A stretch of DNA of 64,000 nucleotides, taken from contig NW_006768771.1 in assembly GCF_000204055.1 (NCBI RefSeq), positions 1,761,681 to 1,825,680 of the forward strand. Direction: 5' to 3'. Below, one piece after another: positions 40,639-51,637 of this stretch. The number at the start of each line of letters is the position of its first letter. Position 1 is the stretch's first letter. Source of the DNA: Melampsora larici-populina 98AG31 (taxonomy: Eukaryota; Basidiomycota; Pucciniomycetes; Pucciniales; Melampsoraceae). Position numbers and translations under genes: made by a program. Below the pieces are notes generated by a model. That model worked only from the letters and a program-made list of their open reading frames with translations. It was not told the DNA's origin and made no database searches.

Positions 40639-40876
40639 ATAGTTTATTCTCTCAATGAATGGAAATATATGTCAGGTCTTGTGACTTTTGCCAACTTGTC
40701 CCAATGTACTACACGATAAACCCGTGTTATTGCATGAAATTATGCATTTATAAGGTATAAATGTAAAAGCATGATGTTATGCCATAATACGGTATTCCCT
40801 CTTAAGGCTTAACCCCTCATAAGGCATACCTAAATGGCTGGACCGAGGGGTATGCCTTATGAGGGGTTTGACTGTA

Positions 40877-41167
40877 ATGAAAGAGGAAAACCTAGAAAAA
40901 AATGATTAAGAGAAAAAAAGGTTATTTTTTGGCCAAAAATCGTTGAAATCCAGGAACAAAAAAAAACAAGAAATGGAAGTAAAAAAAAATCGGCTCAATT
41001 GTCCCTGTCTTGTCAAAATTTCAGGGACATGATTTAAAAATTTTAAGGCTGATTACAAGATCGCAAAACCGTGAACCACCTACAGAGGTGGTTCACGACC
41101 TTAAAATTTTACTTAAAATTTATGAAGCCCAAACAAAATGTAAAATATAAAAAAAAAGTTCAATTAC
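40877..41167. other. Spacer, probably intron of the copia-disrupted gene
   Basis: Follows the donor at 41167 of the disrupted minus-strand gene. It contains a perfect 11-bp hairpin, GTGAACCACCT / AGGTGGTTCAC, at about 41070-41095. No gene. Confidence 0.4.
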
Positions 41168-41244
41168 TTGTAATATTTCATCTGATAACCAGTTTAGTTC
41201 AGACAAATTTTTGAGTCCATAATTGGTCCATTTAGCTACTTGAG

Positions 41245-41635
41245 TGTTGGACTGATTCCAAACACAAAAACAATCTTAGTATGAGATTAAAAACACACAA
41301 GACAAATCTTATAATAAGATTGTTAGAAAGAGAAAATCAGATCATCTTTATTACCTGATTCCAAACACAAAAACAATCTTAGTATGAGATTAAAAACACA
41401 CAAGACAAATCTTATAATAAGACTGTTAGAAAGAGAAAATCAGATGAAGAAAAAGGGAAACATCTGATTGCTGTTTGAGGTCAGGTTATAAAGTGAAAAC
41501 AAATTTGAATCGAGATATGACATCATAGGTTGAAATGAAGTGATGTAATACATGATGTAATATTCACAGATGAAAAACCAAAAAAGGAAAATGAAAAGAG
41601 ACTATTGAAAGCATCCTCGGATATCCAATCCAACA
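41245..41635 (-). repeat. 3' LTR of the copia element, with an internal 103-bp duplication
   Basis: It is 391 bp against 288 bp for the other LTR. The extra 103 bp come from a 90-bp segment present twice (41253-41342 and 41356-41445), separated by 13 nt of filler. The rest matches the 5' LTR almost exactly. Confidence 0.93.
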
Positions 41636-41659
41636 CCCCCCCATGCTAAAAAAGTCGAG

Positions 41660-44600
41660 TCATGAATAAGACTTGTTGCTAAAATTTAATTGATCACGAA
41701 AGTTGATAAAAGTTGGTTTTGAAAGGGCTTTCGTTAGAAAATCAGCGAGTTGGTACGAAGTATTGACTTGCTTGAGTAAAATGTTTTTATCTTTGATCAA
41801 TTGACGTATGAAGTGATACCGCAAATCTATGTGTTTACTGTGAGAGTGATGAGCAGGATTGTTAGCTAAAGCCGCTGACCCGGTATTATCATAATGAAGG
41901 ATAGTTGGAGAGTTATCTATAAAACGAATTTCTTGAAGTATCTGTCTCAACCACATGGCCTCTCTGCCTGCGTCACTAAGAGCCATATATTCAGCCTCTG
42001 TGCTTGACAAGGCTGTTGTTCTTTGCTTCCTTGACTTCCATGATATAACCCCATCTGCTAATCTAAACAAGTATCCTGAAGTAGACGATCTGTCATGAAG
42101 GTTTTCAGCCCAATCTGAGTCAGTAAAACCTTGTAAAACATTGTCGGAACCCCCCAAGGTGAGACCCAGATGCCTAGTGTGATAAACATAAGCTAGAATT
42201 CTCAGTGCAGCGTTCCAGTGATTAGCATCGTTCTTTTTTAAGAATTGAGATAAGCGATTTACAGCAAATGCTATATCTGGTTGTGTACACTGCGCGAGCC
42301 ATAGTAGAGCACCAATGATAGAACCGTATTTGGGATTTGCTGTTGAAACATCACTGGCTGGTACGAGAGAATTGAAACCTGTGACATATGGCGTAGCGAC
42401 ATGCTTTGGTTCTTCGTGAAAGAATTGTTTAGAAATTTTTAGAATATAAGAAGTTTGTTGTAAAGTAAAATACCTGAGATCTTCTGAACGGCTAATTGAA
42501 ATCGATAGATGATGCTCAAGATCTGTGTTGGCGGAAATAGGAAATTGAGAATGAAGAGCAGAAGAAGTAGAAGAGATGAAATTGTCTTCACCGGTAATTG
42601 AAATGTCATCGATATGGATAGTGACTAGTCCAATTAAGATGTTGTTTACTAATTTGAAGAAAAGTGTTGGATTGTGAGCTGACTGTCTTAAACCCATATT
42701 GATGAGATGTGAAGTAAATCGGTCATTCCAATTCCTTGCAGATTGATGTAGTCCGTATAAAGGTAAAATTAACTTGCAAACGTAGTCAGGGAATTCGGCA
42801 TCTTTAAATCCTTCTGGTTGTTCCATGTAAACGTCTTCTTCCAAAGGATTACCATGTAAGAATGCTGCAGTAACATCTAAACCTTTGACTTTCCATCTTT
42901 TCACTCCCGCAACGGTTAATAGGATTCTATTTGATTCTTGTCTTGATGCAGGTGAAAATACATCACCAAAGTCCACCCCAGCGATTTGCCTACAACCAAG
43001 CACTACAAGACGTCCTTTGTACTTCTCAATACCTCCAGATGGTAAGAGTCTGCACTTAAAGACCCACATCGAACGTAAAACACGTGCGTTTGATGGTCGT
43101 GGGACTAGCTTCCAAGTACCTAGTTTCATTAGTGTATTGATTTCAACTTTTGCTGCCTTTTCCCACTCTAAAGCTTCCTCGCTATTGAGTGCTTTCCTGT
43201 ACGATTTTGGTTCAGGAGAAGATAAATCGATGACAAATGCCAAAGGTTTATACCTATCTGGTTCATTTCTCACCCGTGAACTTTGTCTAGGTAGTACAGG
43301 TGGCGGGTTGGCAGGTTGTAAAGTCGAAACAGGTACTGTTGGTGTGTCTTCAGTAGGTACGACTGATGTTTGTTGTTCGGGTGAAATAGGTCTTGGCGTA
43401 ATCGTTTCATGATGATGAAGTTCAGTGGGTGAAAGTTGAGTAGGAGACTCTGATGAGATAGGATCAGTTGATTGTACAGAAACCGAACGTTGTTCAACAA
43501 TAGGTGAAACTGGTGAAGGTCGAGATTTGGATCTGGTTACTATGTGATAAGGCTGTACCGGTTCCTCAATCGATGATAGATCAGGCCATGGGAGGGTTAA
43601 AACATCTTTTGGTTGTTGACTAGGAGAATTAAGAAAAGGAAAGATATCAAAATAAAATTTGCAAGATGCAGTCTTGATGAGTAAGTGTCTCGCCCTGTCA
43701 TAAGCTACAACATACTTTCCATCCGGAACCAAATGTAGAAAAACTGCCTGTTGTGATACCGGGGAAAGTTTTGATTTTAGAGGGGAAGGTAGAAGATACT
43801 CTACAGCGCATCCGAATGGTGCAAATAGCTTAACATCGTCTTGTTGATGGCCTAATGCAGAGAGAGGTGAGCAAAGACCGGCGTTGGTCTTGGTAGGGAA
43901 ATTGTTGAAACAAAGAATTATTTGTTGAAGGCATTCAGGCCAGAAGTAAAGTGGAACTTTTGAAGATGAAAACAAGGTCCTTAGACGCTCAGAAGCTGTG
44001 CGATTCCAGCGTTCTGCAACACCATTCGACTCAGGCGTGTAAGGAGCTCCACAAAATTGAGTAATACCTTCACTCAGACAAAAATCACTCATGTTTGAGT
44101 TGAGAAATTCTGTGCCGTTATTGGATCGTAGACTCAAAACAGACAAATTAAATTTCAATTTGATCAAATTAACGTATTTCTTGAAATAGAGGTGAACCAT
44201 ATCTTTTGACTTCATAGCATAGCAAACAGTGAATTTTGAATAATCGTCTATAAAAGAAACAAAGTAGGGATAACCAGCTTTTGATTTGAGAGGCAAGAAT
44301 GCTACATCGGAATGAACCACTGAGAAAGGGGTTTTTGATCTATAAGGAGATCTAGATCGGAAAGTTTTCTTATGCAGTTTTCCTCTACAACAATGAATGC
44401 AATCTTTGACTTGTTTAACATCTTCTTCTGAAATTGGTACAGACACATTTAAACTTGATAAAGCTCGTTTAGTACCTGTTTTGCCCAAATGACCAAGCAT
44501 GCAGTGCCATTGATAAAAAGAAGAGTTAGGTATTGATAAATTACTTGATGAGACAGTAAAATTGCTGACATCGTGTTTCAAAATTGGTAAACCTCCGTGA

Positions 44601-46045
44601 TAAGCTCCTTGAGCAACGACCGTTCCATCCGAATTAACGATTTCAATGCGATCAGGTAGAAAGGATGTGGAAAAACCACAAGATCGAAGCTGGGAGATAG
44701 ATAATAGGCTGTGTTGTAAGCCAGGAACTTCTATGACATCAAAAGAGGGAGAAGTGTTGGACCAAGGAAAGGTCAATGTACGTTGCTGAGAAACGTTTAG
44801 ACTGATACCGTTTGCTACTCGAATCGATGGTACGTGAGGTTTGTTAGACAGCGTAGATGCGAGTAATTCTTCAGTAGTAAAACTAGGAATACAAGACTGG
44901 GTACAACCGGAATCCAAGATCCACAATCGCTTCCCGATGTTTGTCGCTAACGCAAAAGCCTCAGTGGTCACTAAAAAACCTGAACCTTCGGGTTGATGAA
45001 AGATGGTTTCCGGAGCCGGATTCCAGGCAGATAAAGGAATGGAATTAGAAGCTGGAGACGACTCTTGAATCAAATTCGCTTCAGGACGAGGCATAGGCGC
45101 AGATAGATTAGGATTATTCTGTAACATCTGATTAAAGAATTGTTTGGCCAGTTTGTTACAAGTCTGCCAGCTGTGTCCTCTTATGTTACAGTGGGAACAA
45201 GTTAGATTGTTCGAAGCTGGATTGTTTGATCGCGAAGTCGGTTGTTGCCTGTTACCACGTCTAGATGATTGAGAAGGACGTGACACAGGAGCAGATGGCG
45301 TTGGAGTTATCGCTAGCACGTGAGAAGATGCATTCGCTTGGTCTCGACGACGGATACCTTCACGACGAAGGGCAGAAACCAGTGAGCCGGCAGTAACCGA
45401 CTTCTCGTTCATGAGACTACTAATGGATGAGTTCCAGTCTGAAGGTAAGGATGCACTTAGAGCAGCACATACTATATCGTCCATGCTGAGTTTAGACTTG
45501 GCTATTAATTGACCGAGTTGAGTGGCCAGCTTTTCAACGTTGGAAAGATGAGTGTTGATATCGTCATCGACCATTTGACATGAGATAAGACGCCGTAATA
45601 CCAGCATTTTTGATCCCATTGATGCATCGTTATGTGAATCAGAGAGTGCCTGCCACATTGCCGCAGCGTTACCCATTTGTGGTCGCATCACAGCATAGTT
45701 GTTAGGATGAGCATGACGTAACAGAACAGAACAGATAGCATTGTTCTGCTGAGTCCAGTGGAAATTGGGCTGATCTGCATCGCGAAGTTTTGGATTTAAA
45801 ACATGAGCCATCCCAGCACCGATAATCGATCCCGACATAGCCAACTCCCAGTTCCCGTAGTTTGAGTTATCGCCCGGAGGTTTGAGCATTGATAAACCTA
45901 CAACTGATGATGTGGGAAGGGCTAAAGGACCCCATTTTGACCCAACCGAGAACAGGTCATCAAAGTTGGTCGGTGGTGTGGAGGGTTCTTTCGGTGCAGA
46001 TGAAAGGGTTTCCTTTCCTTTTGGTTCTGTCGAGGTAGATGCCAT
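41660..46045 (-). CDS. Copia Gag-Pol polyprotein
   Basis: One uninterrupted frame; I prefer the ATG at 46045 (MASTSTEPKG). The in-frame alternative at 46123 would start inside or just after the primer-binding site. Domains in order: UBN2-type Gag, zinc knuckle CSHCNIRGHSWQTC, aspartic protease WILDSGCTQSC, the GAG-pre-integrase HxxLGHLG / CIHCC zinc motif, integrase core, reverse transcriptase (WVFKCR, VTAAFLHGNPLEEDVYMEQPEGF, HIDDI) and RNase H (SDWAENLHDRSSTSGY, SSTEAEYMAL, ADFLTKAL). The second integrase Asp, normally in RSDNGTEF, is Asn here (RSNNGTEF, about 44125). The polyprotein is otherwise complete, at about 1461 aa. The integrase change should disable this copy unless it is helped in trans. 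Confidence 0.95.
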   Translation of the reverse strand: MASTSTEPKGKETLSSAPKEPSTPPTNFDDLFSVGSKWGPLALPTSSVVGLSMLKPPGDNSNYGNWELAMSGSIIGAGMAHVLNPKLRDADQPNFHWTQQNNAICSVLLRHAHPNNYAVMRPQMGNAAAMWQALSDSHNDASMGSKMLVLRRLISCQMVDDDINTHLSNVEKLATQLGQLIAKSKLSMDDIVCAALSASLPSDWNSSISSLMNEKSVTAGSLVSALRREGIRRRDQANASSHVLAITPTPSAPVSRPSQSSRRGNRQQPTSRSNNPASNNLTCSHCNIRGHSWQTCNKLAKQFFNQMLQNNPNLSAPMPRPEANLIQESSPASNSIPLSAWNPAPETIFHQPEGSGFLVTTEAFALATNIGKRLWILDSGCTQSCIPSFTTEELLASTLSNKPHVPSIRVANGISLNVSQQRTLTFPWSNTSPSFDVIEVPGLQHSLLSISQLRSCGFSTSFLPDRIEIVNSDGTVVAQGAYHGGLPILKHDVSNFTVSSSNLSIPNSSFYQWHCMLGHLGKTGTKRALSSLNVSVPISEEDVKQVKDCIHCCRGKLHKKTFRSRSPYRSKTPFSVVHSDVAFLPLKSKAGYPYFVSFIDDYSKFTVCYAMKSKDMVHLYFKKYVNLIKLKFNLSVLSLRSNNGTEFLNSNMSDFCLSEGITQFCGAPYTPESNGVAERWNRTASERLRTLFSSSKVPLYFWPECLQQIILCFNNFPTKTNAGLCSPLSALGHQQDDVKLFAPFGCAVEYLLPSPLKSKLSPVSQQAVFLHLVPDGKYVVAYDRARHLLIKTASCKFYFDIFPFLNSPSQQPKDVLTLPWPDLSSIEEPVQPYHIVTRSKSRPSPVSPIVEQRSVSVQSTDPISSESPTQLSPTELHHHETITPRPISPEQQTSVVPTEDTPTVPVSTLQPANPPPVLPRQSSRVRNEPDRYKPLAFVIDLSSPEPKSYRKALNSEEALEWEKAAKVEINTLMKLGTWKLVPRPSNARVLRSMWVFKCRLLPSGGIEKYKGRLVVLGCRQIAGVDFGDVFSPASRQESNRILLTVAGVKRWKVKGLDVTAAFLHGNPLEEDVYMEQPEGFKDAEFPDYVCKLILPLYGLHQSARNWNDRFTSHLINMGLRQSAHNPTLFFKLVNNILIGLVTIHIDDISITGEDNFISSTSSALHSQFPISANTDLEHHLSISISRSEDLRYFTLQQTSYILKISKQFFHEEPKHVATPYVTGFNSLVPASDVSTANPKYGSIIGALLWLAQCTQPDIAFAVNRLSQFLKKNDANHWNAALRILAYVYHTRHLGLTLGGSDNVLQGFTDSDWAENLHDRSSTSGYLFRLADGVISWKSRKQRTTALSSTEAEYMALSDAGREAMWLRQILQEIRFIDNSPTILHYDNTGSAALANNPAHHSHSKHIDLRYHFIRQLIKDKNILLKQVNTSYQLADFLTKALSKPTFINFRDQLNFSNKSYS

Positions 46046-46102
46046 ATCAAATCGAAAAGAAATCGAGATAAGGAAGAATCGAGATTTTAGGCGCTCATAA
46101 CC

Positions 46103-46390
46103 TGTTGGACTGATTCCAAACACGAAAACAATCTTAGTATGAGATTAAAAACACACAAGACAAATCTTATAATAAGATTGTTAGAAAGAGAAAATCAGAT
46201 GAAGAAAAAGGGAAACATCTGATTGCTGTTTGAGGTCAGGTTATAAAGTGAAAACAAATTTGAATCAAGATATGACATCATAGGTTGAAATGAAGTGATG
46301 TAATACATGATGTAATATTCACAGATGAAAAACCAAAAAAGGAAAATGAAAAGAGACTATTGAAAGCATCCTCGGATATCCAATCCAACA
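46103..46390 (-). repeat. 5' LTR of the copia element
   Basis: It is 288 bp, TG...CA, and followed on the minus strand by GGTTATGAGCGCC, the likely primer-binding site. It should hold the element promoter. Confidence 0.92.
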
Positions 46391-47319
46391 TTGAGGAATG
46401 GATGATTCTAATAGAGACAATGGTAAAGGATCTACGGTTTTCCCCCAAAAGTCTAATCGATCAACTTGTCCAAAAGATTCAGAAGGATGAATCAATTAAG
46501 AAACTCACCAAATTTCTTACTAGTTTTATCATCTTCATCAAGTATAGATTGTGGTAAAAGTTGAGCATGTAAATACTTCGATAATTGAACTAATGGTTTT
46601 TCTCTATTTCACCCAAAAGTTTGCATTAGAACAGATCAGTCTTTTGGGTAATTTAGGTAACCAAATAAAGTAAAGCTCTTATGATTTGTGTACTAGAGAT
46701 GAAATCAAATCCAATTGATGTGTAGTAAATTCCTTTAAAACTGAATTGCATGACTGTAATTCTTCTGTAAAGGAAATCAAATCAACACGTGATTTTCAAA
46801 AGATATCAACCGATTAGAATTCAAAGAGATTGGATACATCTATTGAAGAGAAAAGTCAAGTATACCTTTTTTGATAGAGAGACTAACATCTGATAATTCT
46901 AATGGTTTTTGATTGATTGAGAAAGTGGATTTTGATTTATCGAATTTGATTAAAGGTGCTGATGATGATGATTTGTTGGTTGATTGGGTTTTGAGTTTCT
47001 TTGGGGTGGGTTGAGTTGATGGATGGGATTGAGGTTGGATTGGTTTTGGTGATGATGACGATGATGATGAAGCAGTTGAGGAAGATGAAGTTGGTTGAGA
47101 AGTGATTGGTTTTGTATTTTGATGTTCAGTTGACATTCTTTTGATTTCTTTTTGGTTTGCTGAGCTGATGAGATTGATATTTGAAGGTTCCTTTGCTATT
47201 TTCTTGAAGTGAGTCTTCTTTACTGTTGTGTTCTGGTTCTGATTTGATTTGATTTTCAATTTCACTTCTGCACAGTCACTGTGCATTCACTTTTAACTTT
47301 CACTTCTCAATCACACTGC

Positions 47320-47945
47320 GGGAATCATTAAGTGTGAAACCAGATTGAGCAAATTCGCGGTGTCCGGGTTTGCAACTTCCTTCAATCACGGATCTCGTTT
47401 GCCATAGGTTTGCCATAGGTTTGCAAGCTTGTCTCTAGCTGCCCTCTACATAGTCATCCACTCAGGCTGAAGTATGGACTAATGGTGGCACCATATGTCT
47501 AGACTCTTGTAACATATACATAATATAAAGCTCATGACTCAAACATGATCTTGAGTGGTCTGAGGATATTGAAAGGAAAAACATGCATAACAGAAAGATA
47601 AAGGAAGGTATAATGATCAGCTTCACTAAATATGTACATATGTGCTGTTGTAGTTGACATACTGCAGCTCAGGCGGACAACTCAAGGGCAGCTCCATGCA
47701 AGCTAGCAAACCTATAGCAAACCTACGGTGTACGTATAGACTCATACCAACATATAAACATGACATGGGTTAAACATGTAATTTTTCCATGTCATGTTGA
47801 GTTGAAATTCATCCCGAGCCAAAAACTGTACAACATGACCCATACCAACACACATCAACATGGATTTTTGTTTTTCAAATCCCGTGTTGTAACATGAGTC
47901 ATGGTGGATGGTCTGACGGCCGACAAGTGTCATACCGACAAACAA
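47320..47945 (-). repeat. Dispersed repeat, copy A (inverted relative to copy B)
   Basis: Inverted relative to copy B. Shared blocks include ACATGACATGGAAAAATTAC, GAGTCTATACGTACACCGTA, GTTTGCCATAGGTTTG (complement) and the rule-like end CCCGGACACCGCG...TTGCTCAATC. It contains about 250 bp (47440-47690) missing from copy B. Its minus-strand ends read TGTCGG...CCGCA, but I found no matching target duplication. Could be a solo LTR or a terminal repeat of an unidentified element. Confidence 0.7.
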
Positions 47946-48289
47946 CATCACCCTGTATCACATCTAATAGCTTTACCCGATTCACCACTGGTACATAGGT
48001 TGCAATAAATGCCTTCTCTGGAGTAAAGTACCTTTTAAATAATCAACCATTCCTTCTCTCACTTTGGTTTCTTTGGGTAAGTATTTCAACTCCTTCTATC
48101 TTTGAATTACTCACAATATTCGACTTGGAACTCATCAATTTTCCATCAAAAGTCCCTTTCTTTTCTGTTCTCTTGCTCAGGTTTAGATTCCTCTTCTTGG
48201 TCCCACCCCCTTTCAATACATTTGTGATTTCTTAACAAACAATGGTTTAACCTTTTTTAGTGATTAGACACAAAAACAATCAATTGACA

Positions 48290-48510
48290 AATCAATTGTT
48301 TCCATTTGATTCAATCAAAATCAATAGTTTTCATCCGATTCAATCAAAATCAATTGTTTTCATCCGATTCGATCAAAATCAATCAATTTCATCCGATTTG
48401 ATTGAAATCAATTGTTTTCATTCAATTCAATCAAGATCAATCATCTCCAGACTCCATCCATCTGATTCAATGAAAATCAATTGTCTCCATCTGATTCACC
48501 TGTAATCAAT
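48290..48510. repeat. AT-rich degenerate minisatellite, unit about 30 bp
   Basis: Roughly seven imperfect copies of TTCATCCGATTCAATCAAAATCAATTG. The repeat leaves a frame open on the plus strand, but composition and lack of context argue against a gene. Confidence 0.75.
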
Positions 48511-49838
48511 CATCTCAACAGATCATCATCCAATCAAACCAAATTAGATTGAATCTTTAGTTCCTAATCAAATCAAGCAATCTCATTCATTAAATTCAAA
48601 ACACTTCATTTCAATTTCTTCAAATTAATCCAACTTTGTTATCTTTAGATTCATCTATCTAAATCATGAGAATGATGTGAGATAAAACTTAATTCTTTCT
48701 TCCATGATGGGAAGTCTCACAGGCCAATTTGATAGAGGATGGAATTGGATCTTGCATGTTCATTCTTCACTATGTGAATGCAGAACTACTTGATCTCACC
48801 AATGCCATTCCTCTATCAAATTGGTTTTGGATCATGATGATGTACGGTCACTGCTGAGGTTTAACTGTACTTGTCCTCCCCAAGACTGGGTTGGCTTCAC
48901 GCACCAGAATCTTGTGGGTAGGGTTTGAAGCAGACCCTATGCAAGCCTAGTCATCATTATCCAAGTGTGCAATGGACACTGAAAGTGGGTTGCTGTCTTG
49001 AACTATTACCTAAAAAATCAAAAAAAAAGAAATCAATCCGCTTTTGTAGCTAATGCAATTCAACCTGTGAATGGAACATCAAAAATGAGGAAGCCTTTGA
49101 CGACTACTATCACTCATGAAAAATCAACTTATTAAAAGTTGAAAAATTGAATCCTGCTTCTAAAGAACAAAAAGTTCAATTGTTCAGATTTGCTTGGCTC
49201 GTTTTCTTTTTTTAGTAATTTTTCTTTCATTACTTGTACAAAAATCAACAAAAGATTTGATTTGGTATATGATTCAAATGATGATGATATATATTCAATT
49301 TTATCTTAGCATGTATCATATTGCAATTCAAGCAAATTTCCTTCAATTGAAGATGGCCTTATAGCTGTTTTTCTACTTCTTGGTCTATGTATTCAGTTTG
49401 ATTAGATTTGTTTTCTTTGTTTTAATCAGAAAATTTCGAAGGAATTGAATAAAAACATTGAGATTTTAAAGTTGATGATTGTTTACATAGCCAGAGGAAG
49501 CAAGTTTTTCAACAAGTCAAAAGGTAAGATAGATTTGACTACTTTTGTTGTATTAAAATGAGCAATTCTGTGAGTTATCAGCTCTCACAAGTGATTGATC
49601 AAGAGAACTGCAAGAAACTTGATAGGCTATAGAATTGATCTTTCTTTAACAGCTTTTATCATTTCTTATTGATCTTTGGTCATCAATCCTAGCTTACTAA
49701 ATTGAATATAATTCAATCTGTGGTTGTGAATTCATTTTGTTGCTTTGTTTGATTCTGTTGTGTTATGAAAGATGAAAAGGAAATATGTACTTGAAAAATT
49801 GGATTGATTATAGAGACATTTACATTTGGTGTCATGTT
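48511..49838. other. Non-coding AT-rich stretch between repeat copies A and B
   Basis: No gene supported. There is a GC-richer patch at about 48840-48990. Confidence 0.4.
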
Positions 49839-50003
49839 GTGTCAGTATGGCACTTCCCGGATGGTATGATGTACGAGATGACTCATGTTACGACACGGGA
49901 TTTGGAAAACAAAAATCCATGTCGATGTGTGTCAGTATGAGTCACACCACGGGAATTATTATGTCCGAGACCGGATTGAGCGAAGTTGTGGTGTCCAAGT
50001 CCG

Positions 50004-50091
50004 CAATAAGTCTCAATTTTTGGATTGAAACCTATCAAAGGCAAGGGGGGGCCTTGGATTTTAATAGGTTTCAATCCAAATTTGAGACTTA
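50004..50091. repeat. Hairpin-forming MITE-like insert
   Basis: The arms CAATAAGTCTCAA...TTGGATTGAAACCTAT and ATAGGTTTCAATCCAA...TTGAGACTTA are inverted complements around a G-rich centre. The last bases of the right arm lie at 55047-55052, because the Harbinger element inserted into its TTA. Confidence 0.7.
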
Positions 50092-50345
50092 GGGCACGTT
50101 TGGTACGACTTACAAAAGTTTGTACCTTTTTAAAGGTACGAAATTTCTGACCCCGGAAAGTCGATTTTTGTCTTAAGTTGACTTTTAACAAAAAGTCAAC
50201 TTATAAGTACAAACAAGTTGTAATTCGTTTGGCAGTCAAAAGCCGAAAAGCTTGTTGACCATTCAAAATTCAACTTATTTTCTTAATTCATCCATCTCCT
50301 CAGTCGTCACGACTATCAAAACATCACCCTTTTACATCAGCACAC

Positions 50346-51637
50346 ATGTCTGATTCCTCCGTATCTTGGGGGGAATTAGATCAGATTCTTGAACCTTCTT
50401 CATCCGAGGGAAGTAACCCAGTAGATCATGATCAAGAAATCATTGATCTGCTATTGGCAGCTGCTCTAGACCGTTCCCAACTGGCACAGCAACCGAAGAC
50501 ACCTTGTCAAACCTCCGCTTTACGTGGCTACATGTACGAACAAGAGATCTTAGCTGGAAGTCCAGTTAGATTCCGCGACATCTGCCGCATGGATTGAGCT
50601 ACGTTTTATAGACTTCAAATGACAATGAGGCCATATCTAGAAGATACAATTCATACAACAGCTGTCGAGCAGCTTATGATCTTTCTTTATATTGCTGGTA
50701 ATGCAGGTTCAACAGTTCTTGCTGCTGAGCGCTTCCAACACTCGGGAGAAACAATCTCTAGATACTATAACAAGGTAGTTTCGGCTCTCGTAGACTTAAA
50801 AGATACCTTCATCCGACAACCTGTCCCAGAATCACCGATTCCTAATGAGATCACCTCAAGTGCACGTTTTCATCCTTGGTTTGATGGATGCATTGGGGCG
50901 ATTGAAGGTACTCACATACCAGCAAGTGTACCAGAACGAGATCAAGCTGCTTATCGAAATCAAAAGGGTGACTTGAGTCAAAACGTACTTGCTGGATGCC
51001 ACTTCAACATGTCATTTAACTTTATAATGGCAGGCTTTGAAGGAGGCAGTAGTGACGCTTGAGTACTTGAAGTGGCCAGGCAGGATGGCTCTTTTGTAGT
51101 ACCAGCTGGTGAGTCTTGGATTAATACATCTCCATTTGTATCTTTGCTGACTTTTTGAGTACAGGGCGGTATTATTTAGTGGATGCCGGCTACGCTAACA
51201 AGCCCGGCTTTCTCGCACCTTTCAGAGGTGTTAGATACCATATCAAAGAGTGGGCGGAAGGAAATAGAGGCCCTGTGAATCCTCAAGAACTGTTCAACAA
51301 GCGCCATTCTGGGCTTCGAGGATGTATTGAGCGCACGTTTGGAGTTACGAAAATGCGTTTTCCGTCGACTCGTTTCATGAGGAAGTATCCCATCAAACGA
51401 CAGGCGGATCTAGTTGTGGCATTATGTGTACTTCAAAATATTATCTTACAGGGAGGTGAAGATCATTTTTTTGACGAGTTTGATCAGGAACAAGAGGCCA
51501 GAGACCAAAACCTTGCCGATCGAGAATTTGAGCAGTTTGAAGTTGCTACTGTAGCAGACAGGGAAAATGTGAATCGTGATAGGATGGTTTTGGCTGAGCG
51601 TATGTGGGAAGATTATATAGCTCAAGGCCGACATTGA
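50346..51637 (+). pseudogene. Harbinger-type DDE transposase with two TGA codons
   Basis: Exons 50346-51108 and 51165-51637 (GT-AG, phase 1), about 411 codons. The catalytic pattern of DDE_Tnp_4 nucleases is visible: FDGCIGAIEGTHI (first Asp), GGSSDA (second Asp), LVDAGYANKPGFLAPFRG, then KRHSGLRGCIERTFGVTKMRFP (Glu). An N-terminal acidic region precedes it. TGA codons at 50595-50597 and 51060-51062 interrupt an otherwise continuous frame, each at a place where CGA (Arg) would fit. Confidence 0.9.

Larger units (their letters stand above)
28061..40874 (+). mobile_element. Pogo/DDE_1 (Tc1-mariner superfamily) element split by two nested insertions
   Basis: The left end CAGTCGAACCCCTCTTATGG (28061-28080) is matched in inverted orientation by CCTTATGAGGGGTTTGACTG ending at 40874. 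TA flanks both sides (28059-28060 and 40875-40876), the target duplication of this superfamily. The transposase gene lies at 32530-34842 between these ends. A hAT element (28176-32344) and a MULE (34884-40638) sit inside. Without them and their duplications the element is about 2.87 kb, a normal size for pogo. Confidence 0.8.
41245..46390 (-). mobile_element. Ty1/copia LTR retrotransposon, young and full-length
   Basis: The element is in minus orientation, with the 5' LTR at 46103-46390 and the 3' LTR at 41245-41635. Both LTRs start TGTTGGA and end TCCAACA. TTGAG flanks both sides (41240-41244 and 46391-46395), the usual 5-bp duplication. A polypurine tract (a run of G beside 41636) abuts the 3' LTR. 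Apart from one length change, the LTRs differ at only about three positions, so the insertion is recent. It lies in an exon of a host gene. Confidence 0.95.
41168..47136 (-). pseudogene. Unrecognised host gene split by the copia insertion
   Basis: Pieces on the minus strand: 47136-46866 (Ser/Pro/Lys-rich, starts MSTEHQ; an in-frame ATG also lies at 47286), 46764-46694 (LQSCNSVLKEFTTHQLDLISS), 46603-46509 (KPLVQLSKYLHAQLLPQSIL) and 46452-46391 (DFWGKTVDPLPLSLLESSIPQ). The last continues, after removal of copia and one TTGAG copy, at 41239-41168 (VAKWTNYGLKNLSELNWLSDEI). The frame runs straight through the insertion point. The remaining 3' exons must lie beyond the transposon nest; I could not find them. 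The junction between pieces 2 and 3 does not close in phase in my reading, so a micro-exon or another lesion is likely. I do not recognise the family. Confidence 0.6.

Noticed and set aside
42885..43412. 175-codon plus-strand frame inside the copia element
   Set aside because: Antisense shadow of the reverse transcriptase region.
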